Positions 24,049-32,588 of a stretch of 46,561 bases of DNA are shown here, in pieces. This stretch comes from Opitutales bacterium. Its GTDB lineage: Bacteria; Verrucomicrobiota; Verrucomicrobiia; Opitutales; UBA953. A program made the position numbers and the translations under genes. The stretch is from assembly GCA_024697185.1 (NCBI GenBank), contig JAILGB010000002.1, forward strand, positions 1 through 46,561. The letters run 5' to 3'. How positions within the stretch are numbered: position 1 is the stretch's first letter; each line of letters starts with the position of its first letter. Below the pieces are notes generated by a model, which was not told where the DNA came from, searched no databases, and worked only from the letters and a program-made list of their open reading frames with translations.

Positions 24049-25119
24049 ATGGCGGAAGAAAAATCATTTCGTTTGGCGGTCGATTGCATGGGCGGCGACA
24101 AAGGGCCCGGCGAGGTCATTCATGCGGTGGCATTGGTTTTGCCGCAGTTGAATCCGGGGGACCGCCTTTTTGTCGTTGGGCAGGAGCCTGTTATCCGTCC
24201 GTGCATGCGCGCGGCGGGAATTGAGAATCATCCGCAGCTGACAATCGTTCACTCTCCGGACGCGATTTTGATGACGGACAAGCCGATGCAGGCGCTCAAG
24301 TCCAAAAAATATGCATCGATGATTCGCTGTTTTGAACTTTTGAAGGCCGGCGATGTCGATGCGGTCATTTCGACGGGCAACACCAAAGTGCTCGTGGGCG
24401 CAGGAACAATCAAGCTGCGGATGCTCCAAGGCTGTCAGCGTCCGGCTTTGACGGCGATTTTGCCGCGCAAGTTCGGCTACACGATCATGGTTGATGTCGG
24501 CGCCAATCCGGAAACAACGCCGGAGCAGTTGATTCACAACGGAATTTTGGGCGCATTGTATGCCAACGGCCTTTTGGGAATTGAAAAACCGAGTATCGGT
24601 CTCTTGACGGTCGGCACGGAAGAAGGCAAGGGAGGCGAGCGCATCAACAAGGCGAATCTCTATATGAAGGAAATCTCAAAGAAAATGGATTTCTTCAAAT
24701 ATGCCGGTCCGATTGAAGGTTTTGATATTTTCCAAGGTGATGTCGATGTCATCGTTTGCGACGGGTTTACGGGCAATATTACGCTCAAGTCGATCGAAGG
24801 TCTGGTGCATATGCTCAAAGATATTTTATCGACGCGCATTAAACGAAACCCCTTGTATATCGCGGCGGTTTTGATGATGATTTCGCTTTTGAAGAGTTTG
24901 AAATCCCAGTTGCGTCCCGAACGTTTCGGCGGCGCGCCGCTTTTGGGACTGAGCGGAATGGTGCTCAAGGCTCACGGCTCGAGCAACCGTCATGCGATCG
25001 CGTCGGCGATTTTGATGGCAAAGTCCGCTTTGACGACGGGTATTATGGATCGGGCTCCCGGGATGTTGCAGGATGTGAATGCGATAATTGAGGAATTTAA
25101 TGAAAATTCGTCAATTTAG
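24049..25119 (+). CDS. plsX: Phosphate acyltransferase PlsX
   Basis: 356 residues. N-terminal AVDCMGGDKGPGEV and later STGNTKVLVGAG, DVGANPETTPEQL and VCDGFTGNITLKS are diagnostic of PlsX, which makes acyl-phosphate from acyl-ACP for phospholipid synthesis at the inner membrane. About 15-20 residues at the C-terminus overlap the next gene by 20 nt. No GGGAACG copies in over 1 kb. Confidence 0.95.
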   Translation: MAEEKSFRLAVDCMGGDKGPGEVIHAVALVLPQLNPGDRLFVVGQEPVIRPCMRAAGIENHPQLTIVHSPDAILMTDKPMQALKSKKYASMIRCFELLKAGDVDAVISTGNTKVLVGAGTIKLRMLQGCQRPALTAILPRKFGYTIMVDVGANPETTPEQLIHNGILGALYANGLLGIEKPSIGLLTVGTEEGKGGERINKANLYMKEISKKMDFFKYAGPIEGFDIFQGDVDVIVCDGFTGNITLKSIEGLVHMLKDILSTRIKRNPLYIAAVLMMISLLKSLKSQLRPERFGGAPLLGLSGMVLKAHGSSNRHAIASAILMAKSALTTGIMDRAPGMLQDVNAIIEEFNENSSI

Positions 25120-25993
25120 CGCCGCGCTTTTGTGCTCGGGCTTATTCGGCGTTCCCGCGACGGCATCGTCGGCATTGGATTTTTTTAATAATTTTTGGGA
25201 CGGCGCGCATATGCGTTCCGGCACGCAATTTTCCCAGAGCGTTCCCGCGAGCATCGGCGACGGCGGAAAGATTTCAAAAACGAGCGCCGGGATCGACCTT
25301 GAGTTGGTCTCCGTAAGTCCTTCGGAACGGTTTTTGACGGTTTGCGATTTGTCTTATCGGCGCAATCATTATCATTTTAGCGGCGTTCCCGCGGCATTTA
25401 AGGCGATCGATGAATTTTCTGTTTTTGCCTGGCAGGAACTTATTTATGACAAGGATAACGGTCGCGCCGTTGCAGGTTTGCTGTCGCTGAGGTCTGCGAC
25501 GGCGGACACGACGGATTTTTCGCACGGGCTGGGAGCGTCGTTCGGGATCGGTTTCAAACAATATTTTTCGCGCGACGAATTTGTCTGGCTCGGCATGACG
25601 GCGACCTATTCGCAGTTGCGCCAACGGATGTATTATTGGCCGGCACTCTCGGTCAATTGGAATTTGCGCGACGACTTGAAACTTTCCCTTTCCAACGGAG
25701 CGGAGTTGACGTGGGCGGTCGATTCCCAAAAACGCTGCTTGCTCCACGGAAAAATTTCCTATCAGCCCAAAGAGTTCCAAGTTCAAAAAAACATCGGCTG
25801 GCAGGAGACTGCCGTTCCCGTCGATTTCAGTCTGGAATATCGTTTTTCCGAGCATTTTTATGCCATAGGGACATTTTCGTTGCTCACGTGGCAATATTAT
25901 CGTCGTTGGGATAAGGGCCATCGGCGCAATTCGACAAAATTCACCGCGGAGCCGACGGTCGCATTCGGCATAGAAATGGGATGTCGTTTTTAA
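25100..25993 (+). CDS. Outer-membrane beta-barrel protein (DUF6268-like)
   Basis: 297 residues. I place the start at 25100 (MKIRQFSAALLCSGLFGVPA), which gives a clean signal peptide; an upstream in-frame start at 25088 is less likely. The mature protein is rich in alternating beta strands (LSLSNGAELTWAV, FSLEYRFSEHFYAIGTFSLL) and ends in Phe (GIEMGCRF), the outer-membrane insertion signal. Function unknown; the layout is that of small barrels such as DUF6268. It overlaps plsX by 20 nt and ends 1 nt before the ABC ATPase gene, so the three are probably co-transcribed. Confidence 0.7.
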   Translation: MKIRQFSAALLCSGLFGVPATASSALDFFNNFWDGAHMRSGTQFSQSVPASIGDGGKISKTSAGIDLELVSVSPSERFLTVCDLSYRRNHYHFSGVPAAFKAIDEFSVFAWQELIYDKDNGRAVAGLLSLRSATADTTDFSHGLGASFGIGFKQYFSRDEFVWLGMTATYSQLRQRMYYWPALSVNWNLRDDLKLSLSNGAELTWAVDSQKRCLLHGKISYQPKEFQVQKNIGWQETAVPVDFSLEYRFSEHFYAIGTFSLLTWQYYRRWDKGHRRNSTKFTAEPTVAFGIEMGCRF

Positions 25994-25994
25994 G

Positions 25995-26780
25995 ATGGCA
26001 ATTTTGACCGCCAATAATATTGTTGTTAATTTTGAACGGCGCGGGAACGGTTTTTTTGCAAAAAAAGAAAAGTTTCAGGCGCTCAAAGGCGTTTCCGTCG
26101 CCATTGAGCCTGGGCAGACTTTGGGGCTGGTCGGCGAAAGTGGCAGCGGCAAATCGACTTTGGCGCGTGCGATTATGCGTTTGCAGGCGATTGACGCGGG
26201 AACGGTTTTTTACGGGAACGATGATGTGAGCGCCTATTCGGCGAGGATGCCGTTGGCGTTGCGCCGTCGGGTGCAGATGGTTTTTCAAAATCCCGACGCT
26301 TCCCTCAATCCGCGTCAGACGGTCGCCGCCATCTTGAGCGAGCCGCTTGAAATTCATTTTCCGCAAATGGATAAGACCGCCCGGCGGGAACGCGTTGCAG
26401 AATTACTGGAGATGGTTGAGTTGCCGGTGTCGATGGCGCAGCGTTTCCCGCATGAATTTTCGGGTGGTCAGCGTCAGCGGATCGCGATCGCCCGTGCGTT
26501 GGCGACGCAGGCTCAAGTTGTGATTTGTGACGAGCCGGTTTCGGCGCTCGATGTTTCCGTGCAGGCGCAGATCATCAAACTGCTCCAATCGCTGCAAAAG
26601 CATTTGGGGCTTGCGTATCTTTTTGTCGGGCACGATCTGGCGGTCGTCAAGGAACTCGCGGACTGTGTCGCAGTGATGTGCAGGGGCGAAATTGTTGAGA
26701 CGGGAACGCCCGACGATGTGTTTTATCGTCCGCAACATCCCTACACGCAACATTTGCTCGCCGCCGTCCCGAGAATTTAG
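25995..26780 (+). CDS. Oligopeptide-type ABC transporter ATPase (OppF/DppF-like)
   Basis: 261 residues. Walker A GESGSGKST, Q-loop VFQNPDASLNPRQTV, signature FSGGQRQRIAIARAL, Walker B VVICDEPVSALD, H-loop VGHDL, and the C-terminal HPYTQHLLAAVP tail, which is specific to Opp/Dpp/Nik ATPases. It powers uptake of peptides or related solutes. No permease, binding protein or second ATPase is in the window; the gene follows an outer-membrane protein instead. Confidence 0.9.
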   Translation: MAILTANNIVVNFERRGNGFFAKKEKFQALKGVSVAIEPGQTLGLVGESGSGKSTLARAIMRLQAIDAGTVFYGNDDVSAYSARMPLALRRRVQMVFQNPDASLNPRQTVAAILSEPLEIHFPQMDKTARRERVAELLEMVELPVSMAQRFPHEFSGGQRQRIAIARALATQAQVVICDEPVSALDVSVQAQIIKLLQSLQKHLGLAYLFVGHDLAVVKELADCVAVMCRGEIVETGTPDDVFYRPQHPYTQHLLAAVPRI

Positions 26781-26873
26781 CGTTCCCGCGGATTTTGCCG
26801 TTCCCGTGAAAAATGCTTGAAAAGTTCGGGAGTCAATTTCAAAATGATAAAATCAATTCTCTAAAAAAATACT

Positions 26874-28109
26874 ATGAAAATTCTCCTCGCATATTCTGGT
26901 GGTTTGGACACTTCGGTGCTCCTTTCGTGGATTAAGGAAAAATACAACGCTGAAATGATTGCATTTTGCGCGGATGTCGGACAAAAAGAAGAAGTCGCCG
27001 GCCTTGATGAAAAAGCCAAGAAAACCGGCGCCTCCAAGATTTACATCGACGATCTGCGTGCAGAGTTTGCAAAAGATTTCATTTACCCGATGATGCAGGC
27101 GGGCGCGATTTATGAAGGCCAATATTTCTTGGGCACTTCGATTGCGCGTCCGTTGATCGCCAAGCGCATGGTTGAGATTGCTCGCGCCGAGGGTTGTGAT
27201 GCGATCGCTCACGGTGCGACGGGCAAGGGCAACGATCAGGTGCGTTTTGAACTGACCATCGCGGCGCTCGCTCCGGATATCAAGATGATCACGCCTTGGC
27301 GCGACGACAGTTTCCGCGCGCAGTTCCCTGGCCGCAAAGAGATGATCGACTATTGCGTGGCGCAAGGTCTGCCCGTTGAGGCGAGTATGAAAAAACCCTA
27401 CTCGATGGACCGCAATCTGCTGCACATTTCCTACGAAGCCGGCATTATGGAAGACCCGTGGTTTGACGCGTTCAGTCCGGAAAACAAGGAAATGTTCAAA
27501 CTCTCTGTCGCTCCGGAAGACGCTCCCGACACAGCGGAATACGTCACCCTCGATTTTGAAAAAGGCGATTGTGTCGCGATCGACGGGGTTAAGATGACTC
27601 CGCTCGAAGTGATGCTCAAGCTCAACGAATTGGGCGGCAAACACGGTATCGGCCGCGTCGATATGGTCGAAAACCGTTTTGTGGGCATGAAGTCCCGCGG
27701 CGTTTATGAAACTCCCGGAGGAGCGATTCTCTATTTTGCACACCGCCAAATCGAGTCCATTACGATGGATCGCGACACGATGCACTTGCGCGATTCGCTG
27801 ATCCCCAAATATGCGGAACTCGTTTATAACGGTTTCTGGTATGCGCCGGAACGTCTGGCGCTCCAGGCGTTTGTGACGGAGACGCAAAAAAATGTCACGG
27901 GAACGGTGCGCGTCAAGCTCTACAAGGGCAATTGCTATGTCTCCGGGCGCAAATCCCCGAACTCGCTCTACAGTCCGGCGATCGCGACAATGGAAGCCGA
28001 TCCGACCAACGCCTATGACCAAAATGACGCAACGGGATTCATCCATCTCAACGCTTTGCGCCTCAAAGTCAATGCGCGCGTCAACGGACCGGAAAACCTT
28101 ATGAAATAA
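26874..28109 (+). CDS. argG: Argininosuccinate synthase
   Basis: 411 residues. The ATP pyrophosphatase P-loop [12 protein letters not shown] is at residues 5-16, followed by [19 protein letters not shown], and [14 protein letters not shown]. The enzyme joins citrulline and aspartate in arginine synthesis. Only one GGGAACG copy (near 27898). It is preceded by a weak promoter-like TAAAAT 20 nt upstream and followed by a motif-built terminator. argH is not in the window. Confidence 0.97.
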   Translation: MKILLAYSGGLDTSVLLSWIKEKYNAEMIAFCADVGQKEEVAGLDEKAKKTGASKIYIDDLRAEFAKDFIYPMMQAGAIYEGQYFLGTSIARPLIAKRMVEIARAEGCDAIAHGATGKGNDQVRFELTIAALAPDIKMITPWRDDSFRAQFPGRKEMIDYCVAQGLPVEASMKKPYSMDRNLLHISYEAGIMEDPWFDAFSPENKEMFKLSVAPEDAPDTAEYVTLDFEKGDCVAIDGVKMTPLEVMLKLNELGGKHGIGRVDMVENRFVGMKSRGVYETPGGAILYFAHRQIESITMDRDTMHLRDSLIPKYAELVYNGFWYAPERLALQAFVTETQKNVTGTVRVKLYKGNCYVSGRKSPNSLYSPAIATMEADPTNAYDQNDATGFIHLNALRLKVNARVNGPENLMK

Positions 28110-28132
28110 ACGGTTTCGAAAACCGACAAAAG

Positions 28133-28168
28133 CGCGTTCCCGAAAAGTTTCACGGGAACGCGTTTTTT
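28133..28168 (+). terminator. argG terminator built from two inverted GGGAACG motifs
   Basis: CGCGTTCCCG (28133-28142), 10-nt loop, CGGGAACGCG (28153-28162), then T6. A perfect 10-bp stem with one motif copy in each arm, 23 nt after the argG stop. Confidence 0.88.
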
Positions 28169-28201
28169 ATTTTTGCGGGAACGGCTATTCGAGCCGCAGT
28201 C

Positions 28202-28230
28202 TTGAAAAAAAATCGCGGGAGTGTTAAAAA
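28202..28230 (+). promoter_or_regulatory. Promoter of MmcQ/YjbR gene
   Basis: TTGAAA (28202-28207), 17-nt spacer, TAAAAA (28225-28230); ATG follows after 11 nt. Confidence 0.45.
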
Positions 28231-28241
28231 AAAGATTTGAG

Positions 28242-28901
28242 ATGATCGACGATTATTTTAAAGACCGTAAATTTTCGCGGGAACGCGCGCTCGCTTTCGG
28301 TTTCAAGCGCGCCGGCGATGGTTATGAGTTGAAAAAGGAATTTGAGGACAGCCGATTCCTGTTCGTGGCGCGCATTTCAAAATCCGGTAAAATTCATGCG
28401 GAAGTCTTGGATGATTTCGGCGAAGCCTACACCTTGCACCTTATGGACGGCGCAGTGGGAAAATTTGTCGGGCGCGTCCGCGACGACTATGAGCGGACGC
28501 TCGCCGCAATCGCAAGCCGATGTTTCGTTCCCGACGCATTCCATTCCGGGGATTCCAAAAAAATTTTGCAGGTTGTCTTAAAAAAATACGGCGACGAATT
28601 GGAATTCCCGTGGGACGATTTGGAAGCGGGAATTTTCAGACGCAGGGACAGCCGGAAATGGTACGGGCTTTTGATGCGGATCGGGCGCGACAGGCTGGGC
28701 TTGTCGGGCGAGGGTAAAATCGAAGTTTTAAACCTTCACGGCGTTCCCGCGGAAAATGAAAAATTGTGGGACGAAAAATCCATTTTCCCGGCTTATCATA
28801 TGAATAAAAAACATTGGATCAGCATTTTGCTCGACGGTGGCGTTCCCGCCAGGAAGATTTTCGGGCTGATCGAAAAAAGTTACGAACTGGCTAAAAAATA
28901 G
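28242..28901 (+). CDS. MmcQ/YjbR family protein
   Basis: 219 residues from the ATG at 28242; an earlier GTG (28221) would lie inside the promoter and is rejected. The N-terminal 100 residues resemble the extension of some YjbR proteins. The C-terminal domain carries HMNKKHWISILLDGGVP, the hallmark of the MmcQ/YjbR (DUF419) fold, a CyaY-like fold. Biological role unknown; a nucleic-acid-binding function has been suggested for the family. Confidence 0.8.
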   Translation: MIDDYFKDRKFSRERALAFGFKRAGDGYELKKEFEDSRFLFVARISKSGKIHAEVLDDFGEAYTLHLMDGAVGKFVGRVRDDYERTLAAIASRCFVPDAFHSGDSKKILQVVLKKYGDELEFPWDDLEAGIFRRRDSRKWYGLLMRIGRDRLGLSGEGKIEVLNLHGVPAENEKLWDEKSIFPAYHMNKKHWISILLDGGVPARKIFGLIEKSYELAKK

Positions 28902-28939
28902 TTCCCGCGACAGCTCGTTCCCGCCGTTGCCGTTTTGTT

Positions 28940-28968
28940 TTGCAATTTTTTGTGCCAAGATTGATAAT
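28940..28968 (+). promoter_or_regulatory. Promoter of NahK-like kinase gene
   Basis: TTGCAA (28940-28945), 17-nt spacer, GATAAT (28963-28968). It leaves a leader of about 20 nt with no Shine-Dalgarno. Confidence 0.55.
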
Positions 28969-28993
28969 GAAAGTGTAACCCCTATTACTTATC

Positions 28994-30103
28994 ATGGCTT
29001 CAGAAAAGAAATACAATGTGAAAGCGGTGGCATCCCAATTTGCCATTTATGGCGATTTTGTGGACGCGTTCCCGTATGGCAGCGGTCATATCAATGACAC
29101 TTATTGCGCGGTTTACGATCAGGGCGCGACACGTGTCCGCTATATTATCCAGCGCGCCAACACCAACATCTTTAAAAATCCGGAAGGATTGATGGACAAT
29201 GTGGCTCGCATTTGCGACCATTCGATTGCAAAACTGAAGGAAGTCAACGCTCCGGACGCCTCGCGCCGTTCGCTGACGATGCTGCCGACACGCGACGGCA
29301 AGAAATGGTATGTCGATGCCGAAGGCAACTATTGGCGTTGCTATATCTTTATCGAACGCGCCCGCGGCTACGATGTCATCGAGACGACAGAACAGGCCTA
29401 TCAGGCGGCACGCGCCTTCGGCAATTTCCAAAAACTGCTCGTCGATATTCCCGGCGAACGTTTGACGGAGACGATCCCGAATTTCCATAACACCCGCCAA
29501 CGTTTCGAAAATTTCCAAAAATCCCTTGCCGCCGACAAAATGAACCGCGCTGCCGGGATTAAAAAAGAAATCGAATTTCTGATGGCTCGCGAGGCCGACT
29601 GTTCGATTGTCTTGGACGCGATGGCAAAGGGCGAAATCCCCGAACGCATTGCGCACCAGGATACGAAACTGAACAATGTGCTCATCGACGATTACACGGC
29701 GGAGGGCATTTGCGTCATCGACCTCGACACCTCTATGCCGGGTTCGGCTCTTTATGACTTTGGCGACATGGTGCGCACCTCGACTTCGCCGGCAAAAGAA
29801 GACGAACAGGATGTTTCAAAAGTCGCGATGCAGTTCAAATATTTTGAAGCGCTCGCCAAGGGCTACATCAGTTCCGCGGGCGAATTTTTGAACGCGAAGG
29901 AACGCGAACTGCTGCCGTTTTCCGGCAAGTTGCTGACTCTCGAGTGCGGAATGCGTTTCTTGACGGACTACCTCGACGGCGATGTGTATTTTAAAACACA
30001 CTACGAAGACCACAATTTGGTCCGCGCCCATACGCAGTTCCGCCTTGTCGAATGCATCGAGGAGCAAATGGACGCGATGAATAAACTCGTGGCGTCGCTC
30101 TAA
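28994..30103 (+). CDS. NahK-like N-acetylhexosamine 1-kinase (APH-fold phosphotransferase)
   Basis: 369 residues, the length of NahK. N-terminal YGSGHINDTY and RYIIQRANTNIFKNPEGLM are characteristic of this group; the catalytic loop HQDTKLNNVLID and the metal-binding VIDLDTSMPGSALYDFGD are those of aminoglycoside-phosphotransferase-fold kinases. NahK phosphorylates GlcNAc or GalNAc at C1 during use of mucin and milk glycans. Together with the M60 peptidase it fits a glycoprotein-degrading life. The exact sugar is not provable from sequence; homologues are sometimes mislabelled as mucin-desulfating sulfatase. Confidence 0.82.
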   Translation: MASEKKYNVKAVASQFAIYGDFVDAFPYGSGHINDTYCAVYDQGATRVRYIIQRANTNIFKNPEGLMDNVARICDHSIAKLKEVNAPDASRRSLTMLPTRDGKKWYVDAEGNYWRCYIFIERARGYDVIETTEQAYQAARAFGNFQKLLVDIPGERLTETIPNFHNTRQRFENFQKSLAADKMNRAAGIKKEIEFLMAREADCSIVLDAMAKGEIPERIAHQDTKLNNVLIDDYTAEGICVIDLDTSMPGSALYDFGDMVRTSTSPAKEDEQDVSKVAMQFKYFEALAKGYISSAGEFLNAKERELLPFSGKLLTLECGMRFLTDYLDGDVYFKTHYEDHNLVRAHTQFRLVECIEEQMDAMNKLVASL

Positions 30104-30122
30104 TTCAAAAAAAATCGAAAAG

Positions 30123-30155
30123 CCCGTTCCCGCAGAAGCGCCGGAACGGGTTTTT
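30123..30155 (+). terminator. Terminator of NahK-like gene, with one intact and one decayed motif
   Basis: CCCGTTCC (30123-30130) pairs with GGAACGGG (30143-30150), then T5. The left arm contains an intact CGTTCCC; the right arm reads CCGGAACG, one base off the motif. Confidence 0.75.
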
Positions 30156-30157
30156 GT

Positions 30158-30186
30158 TTGTAAATTTTCGGGGGCGACTTTATCAT
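30158..30186 (+). promoter_or_regulatory. Promoter of pseudophosphatase gene
   Basis: TTGTAA (30158-30163), 17-nt spacer, TATCAT (30181-30186). A GTG at 30199 and the preferred ATG at 30205 follow. Confidence 0.5.
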
Positions 30187-30204
30187 AATATTAGCATTGT
30201 GTTT

Positions 30205-31365
30205 ATGGTTTTCAGAATTTTTTTTGCGGCAATGGCGGTGATTTTGTTCCCGCGGATGGTGACTGCAGCCATCGTTCCCGTGACTCCGCACGAAACGGAT
30301 GCCGTTTCCGGTGTCGCGCCGATTTTAAAAAATTTTCTCTTAATGCCGCCGGAGGAACGTCAAGTTTTGTTTGACAATAAGGATTATCGGCAAAAACTCA
30401 ACGATTTGCGCGATGCGGAGCCGACACTTTTTACATGGGAATGCACGGACGGCGAGACGGGGACATTTGAGCTCGTGCTTTCGACCGCCGAGGATTTGAG
30501 CGAGCCGACTGATGTTTTTGTTTATCCCAAAACTCCCGACGGGAATGTTATTCGCGCTGTCAATTTTCGCACGGGAACGACTTATTATTGGCGGATTCGC
30601 TGTAAAAGCGACGACGGGACTGTGACAGAGTCGCCGATCTCAAAATTTACAAGCGATGAAAAAATGCCGCGGCTGATGAGACTCAACGGGATCGGAAATG
30701 TCCGCGATTTGGGCGGACGAAAAGCGCTTCGCGGCGTTCCCGTAAAACAGGGGATGATTTTTCGCTCCGCCACCCTTGTTGAAAATTCCCCGGACTTTAA
30801 AAATTCGGCGGAGACATCCAAGTCGCTTTCCGATTTTGAACGCGGCAAAGTTTTGCTCGATCCCGCCGCCGCCACTTATGCCGTCGAGATTTTGAAATGG
30901 CGGACGGAACTTGATTTGCGTTGCGATGCCGAGCTCGGCGGGCAAAACGCTTCGGCGATCCCGGGCGTCAATTACATCAATATTTTCACTCCCGAATATT
31001 GCAAAATCTTCTCAGCGCATTTTTCTCCGTCAAAACAGGCGCTGTCGCGGGCATTTCGTGTTTTTTGCGACGAAAAAAACTATCCGGTTCTTTTTCACTC
31101 CTATCAAGGTGCCGATCGCGCGGGAACACTCGCTTTTATTTTGAACGGACTTTTGGGCGTCAGTCCCAACGAATTGCAAAAAGATTGGGAGATCAGTGCG
31201 GGAACGCATTTGAATTATAAGGATTTTTTCACCTTGCTTCATTGCTTTGATGATTTTGGCGATCGCGAAACCTTGCTGTCGGTAAAAATTGAGCGGTATT
31301 TGAAAACTTGCGGAATTACGCAAGGGGAAATCGATGAATTCCGTAGAATAATGTTGAGTAATTAA
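30205..31365 (+). CDS. Exported tyrosine-phosphatase-like protein with Cys-to-Ser active site
   Basis: 386 residues from the ATG at 30205 (MVFRIFFAAMAVILF, signal peptide ending near TAA). An FN3-like beta domain (about 30-150, with FTWECTD and YYWRIRCKS) precedes a Y_phosphatase3-type domain: GIGNVRDLGG, GMIFRSA, ELDLRCDAEL. The active-site loop reads FHSYQGADRAG, so the nucleophilic Cys of HCxxGxDR is Ser299 (codon TCC at 31099) while Arg305 remains. The protein is therefore predicted to bind but not hydrolyse phosphotyrosine-like groups. The helicase gene starts 10 nt downstream. Confidence 0.82.
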   Translation: MVFRIFFAAMAVILFPRMVTAAIVPVTPHETDAVSGVAPILKNFLLMPPEERQVLFDNKDYRQKLNDLRDAEPTLFTWECTDGETGTFELVLSTAEDLSEPTDVFVYPKTPDGNVIRAVNFRTGTTYYWRIRCKSDDGTVTESPISKFTSDEKMPRLMRLNGIGNVRDLGGRKALRGVPVKQGMIFRSATLVENSPDFKNSAETSKSLSDFERGKVLLDPAAATYAVEILKWRTELDLRCDAELGGQNASAIPGVNYINIFTPEYCKIFSAHFSPSKQALSRAFRVFCDEKNYPVLFHSYQGADRAGTLAFILNGLLGVSPNELQKDWEISAGTHLNYKDFFTLLHCFDDFGDRETLLSVKIERYLKTCGITQGEIDEFRRIMLSN

Positions 31366-31374
31366 AAAATAAAG

Positions 31375-32574
31375 ATGAGTAGTTTTTCGGATTTGAATCT
31401 GCCGGAGATTTTGTTGAAAACGGTTGAATCTCTCGGTTACAAGGAGCCGACGCCGATTCAGGAAAAGGCGATCCCGTCGATGTTGCAGGGACGCGATGTG
31501 ATCGGCGCGGCGCAGACGGGAACGGGCAAGACCGCCGCGTATGCGTTGCCGACGATTGTTCACCTGACGGCGGCGAGAGAAGAGCTCGCGAAGCCGTTCC
31601 CGCGGGCGCTTATTTTGGTGCCGACGCGCGAGTTGGCGATTCAGGTGGATGAAGCCTTTAAAAAATTTGCCGCGGGAACGCCGATAAAATTGGCGCTGAT
31701 TTACGGCGGCGTTTCTTATGGCGCGCAGTTGGCGGCGTTGAAGGAAGGCGCCAATGTCGTCGTGGCGACGCCGGGACGTCTTTTGGATCTCCAAGAACGT
31801 CGGCAAATCGATTTGTCAAAAATCGAAGTTTTGATTTTGGACGAAGTCGATCGCATGCTCGACATGGGCTTTATTGAGGATGTTTCACGGATTATCCGTC
31901 TTTGCCCGCGGGAACGCCAAACGCTGCTTTTTTCGGCGACGATCAACAGGACGATTCGCGAAATCGCCGGCTGGGCATTGCGCGAACCGGTCGAGATTGA
32001 CGTGCGTTCGAGCGCCTTGACGGCGGATACGATTTCCCACGCGATCTATCCTGTGCCGATTTTTCAAAAATACGATTTGCTGCTGGCGCTGCTCGAGCGG
32101 ACAAGATACAACAGCGTTATCGTGTTCACGCGCACAAAACGCGATGCCGACCGCATAACGGAATGGCTGCAGGCCAACAGAATCTCTGTGACAACAATGC
32201 ATGCGGACCGTTCCCAGAACGAACGCATCGCGGCGCTCAAAGGTTTTCGTGACGGCAAATACAATGTGCTCGTGGCGACCGACATCGCTTCGCGAGGACT
32301 CGATATTTCGGGTGTTTCGCATGTGATCAACTACAACGTTCCCGAACATCCGGAGGATTATGTGCACCGTATCGGCCGCACCGGTCGCGCCGGGAACGAA
32401 GGCGAGGCCTTCACGCTTTTTTCTCCGGACGAACTTTCCCAACTGAAAGCCATTGAACAACTGCTCGGCAAAACGATTGAGCGCAAGAAACTTGAAGGAT
32501 TCCTGTATCGCCAAGAGCCTCTGATGTTCAATTCCACTGCCGTTCCCGCAAAAAAGAAACGTCGCAATCGCTAA
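31375..32574 (+). CDS. rhlE: DEAD-box RNA helicase (RhlE-type)
   Basis: 399 residues. Q-motif with EPTPIQEKAIP, Walker A AQTGTGKT, PTRELA, TPGRLLD, Walker B with Asp-Glu-Val-Asp in place of the usual Asp-Glu-Ala-Asp (LDEVDRMLDMGF), SATI in place of SAT, and motif VI HRIGRTGRAG. It unwinds short RNA duplexes, probably in ribosome assembly or RNA decay. The C-terminal tail is short and basic (KKKRRNR). DEVD is a tolerated variant in RhlE-like proteins. Confidence 0.92.
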   Translation: MSSFSDLNLPEILLKTVESLGYKEPTPIQEKAIPSMLQGRDVIGAAQTGTGKTAAYALPTIVHLTAAREELAKPFPRALILVPTRELAIQVDEAFKKFAAGTPIKLALIYGGVSYGAQLAALKEGANVVVATPGRLLDLQERRQIDLSKIEVLILDEVDRMLDMGFIEDVSRIIRLCPRERQTLLFSATINRTIREIAGWALREPVEIDVRSSALTADTISHAIYPVPIFQKYDLLLALLERTRYNSVIVFTRTKRDADRITEWLQANRISVTTMHADRSQNERIAALKGFRDGKYNVLVATDIASRGLDISGVSHVINYNVPEHPEDYVHRIGRTGRAGNEGEAFTLFSPDELSQLKAIEQLLGKTIERKKLEGFLYRQEPLMFNSTAVPAKKKRRNR

Positions 32575-32588
32575 AATTCCGTTCCCGT

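Noticed and set aside
26853..28046. Minus-strand open frame of 397 codons opposite argG
   Set aside because: Antisense shadow of a highly conserved gene, with no recognisable motif.
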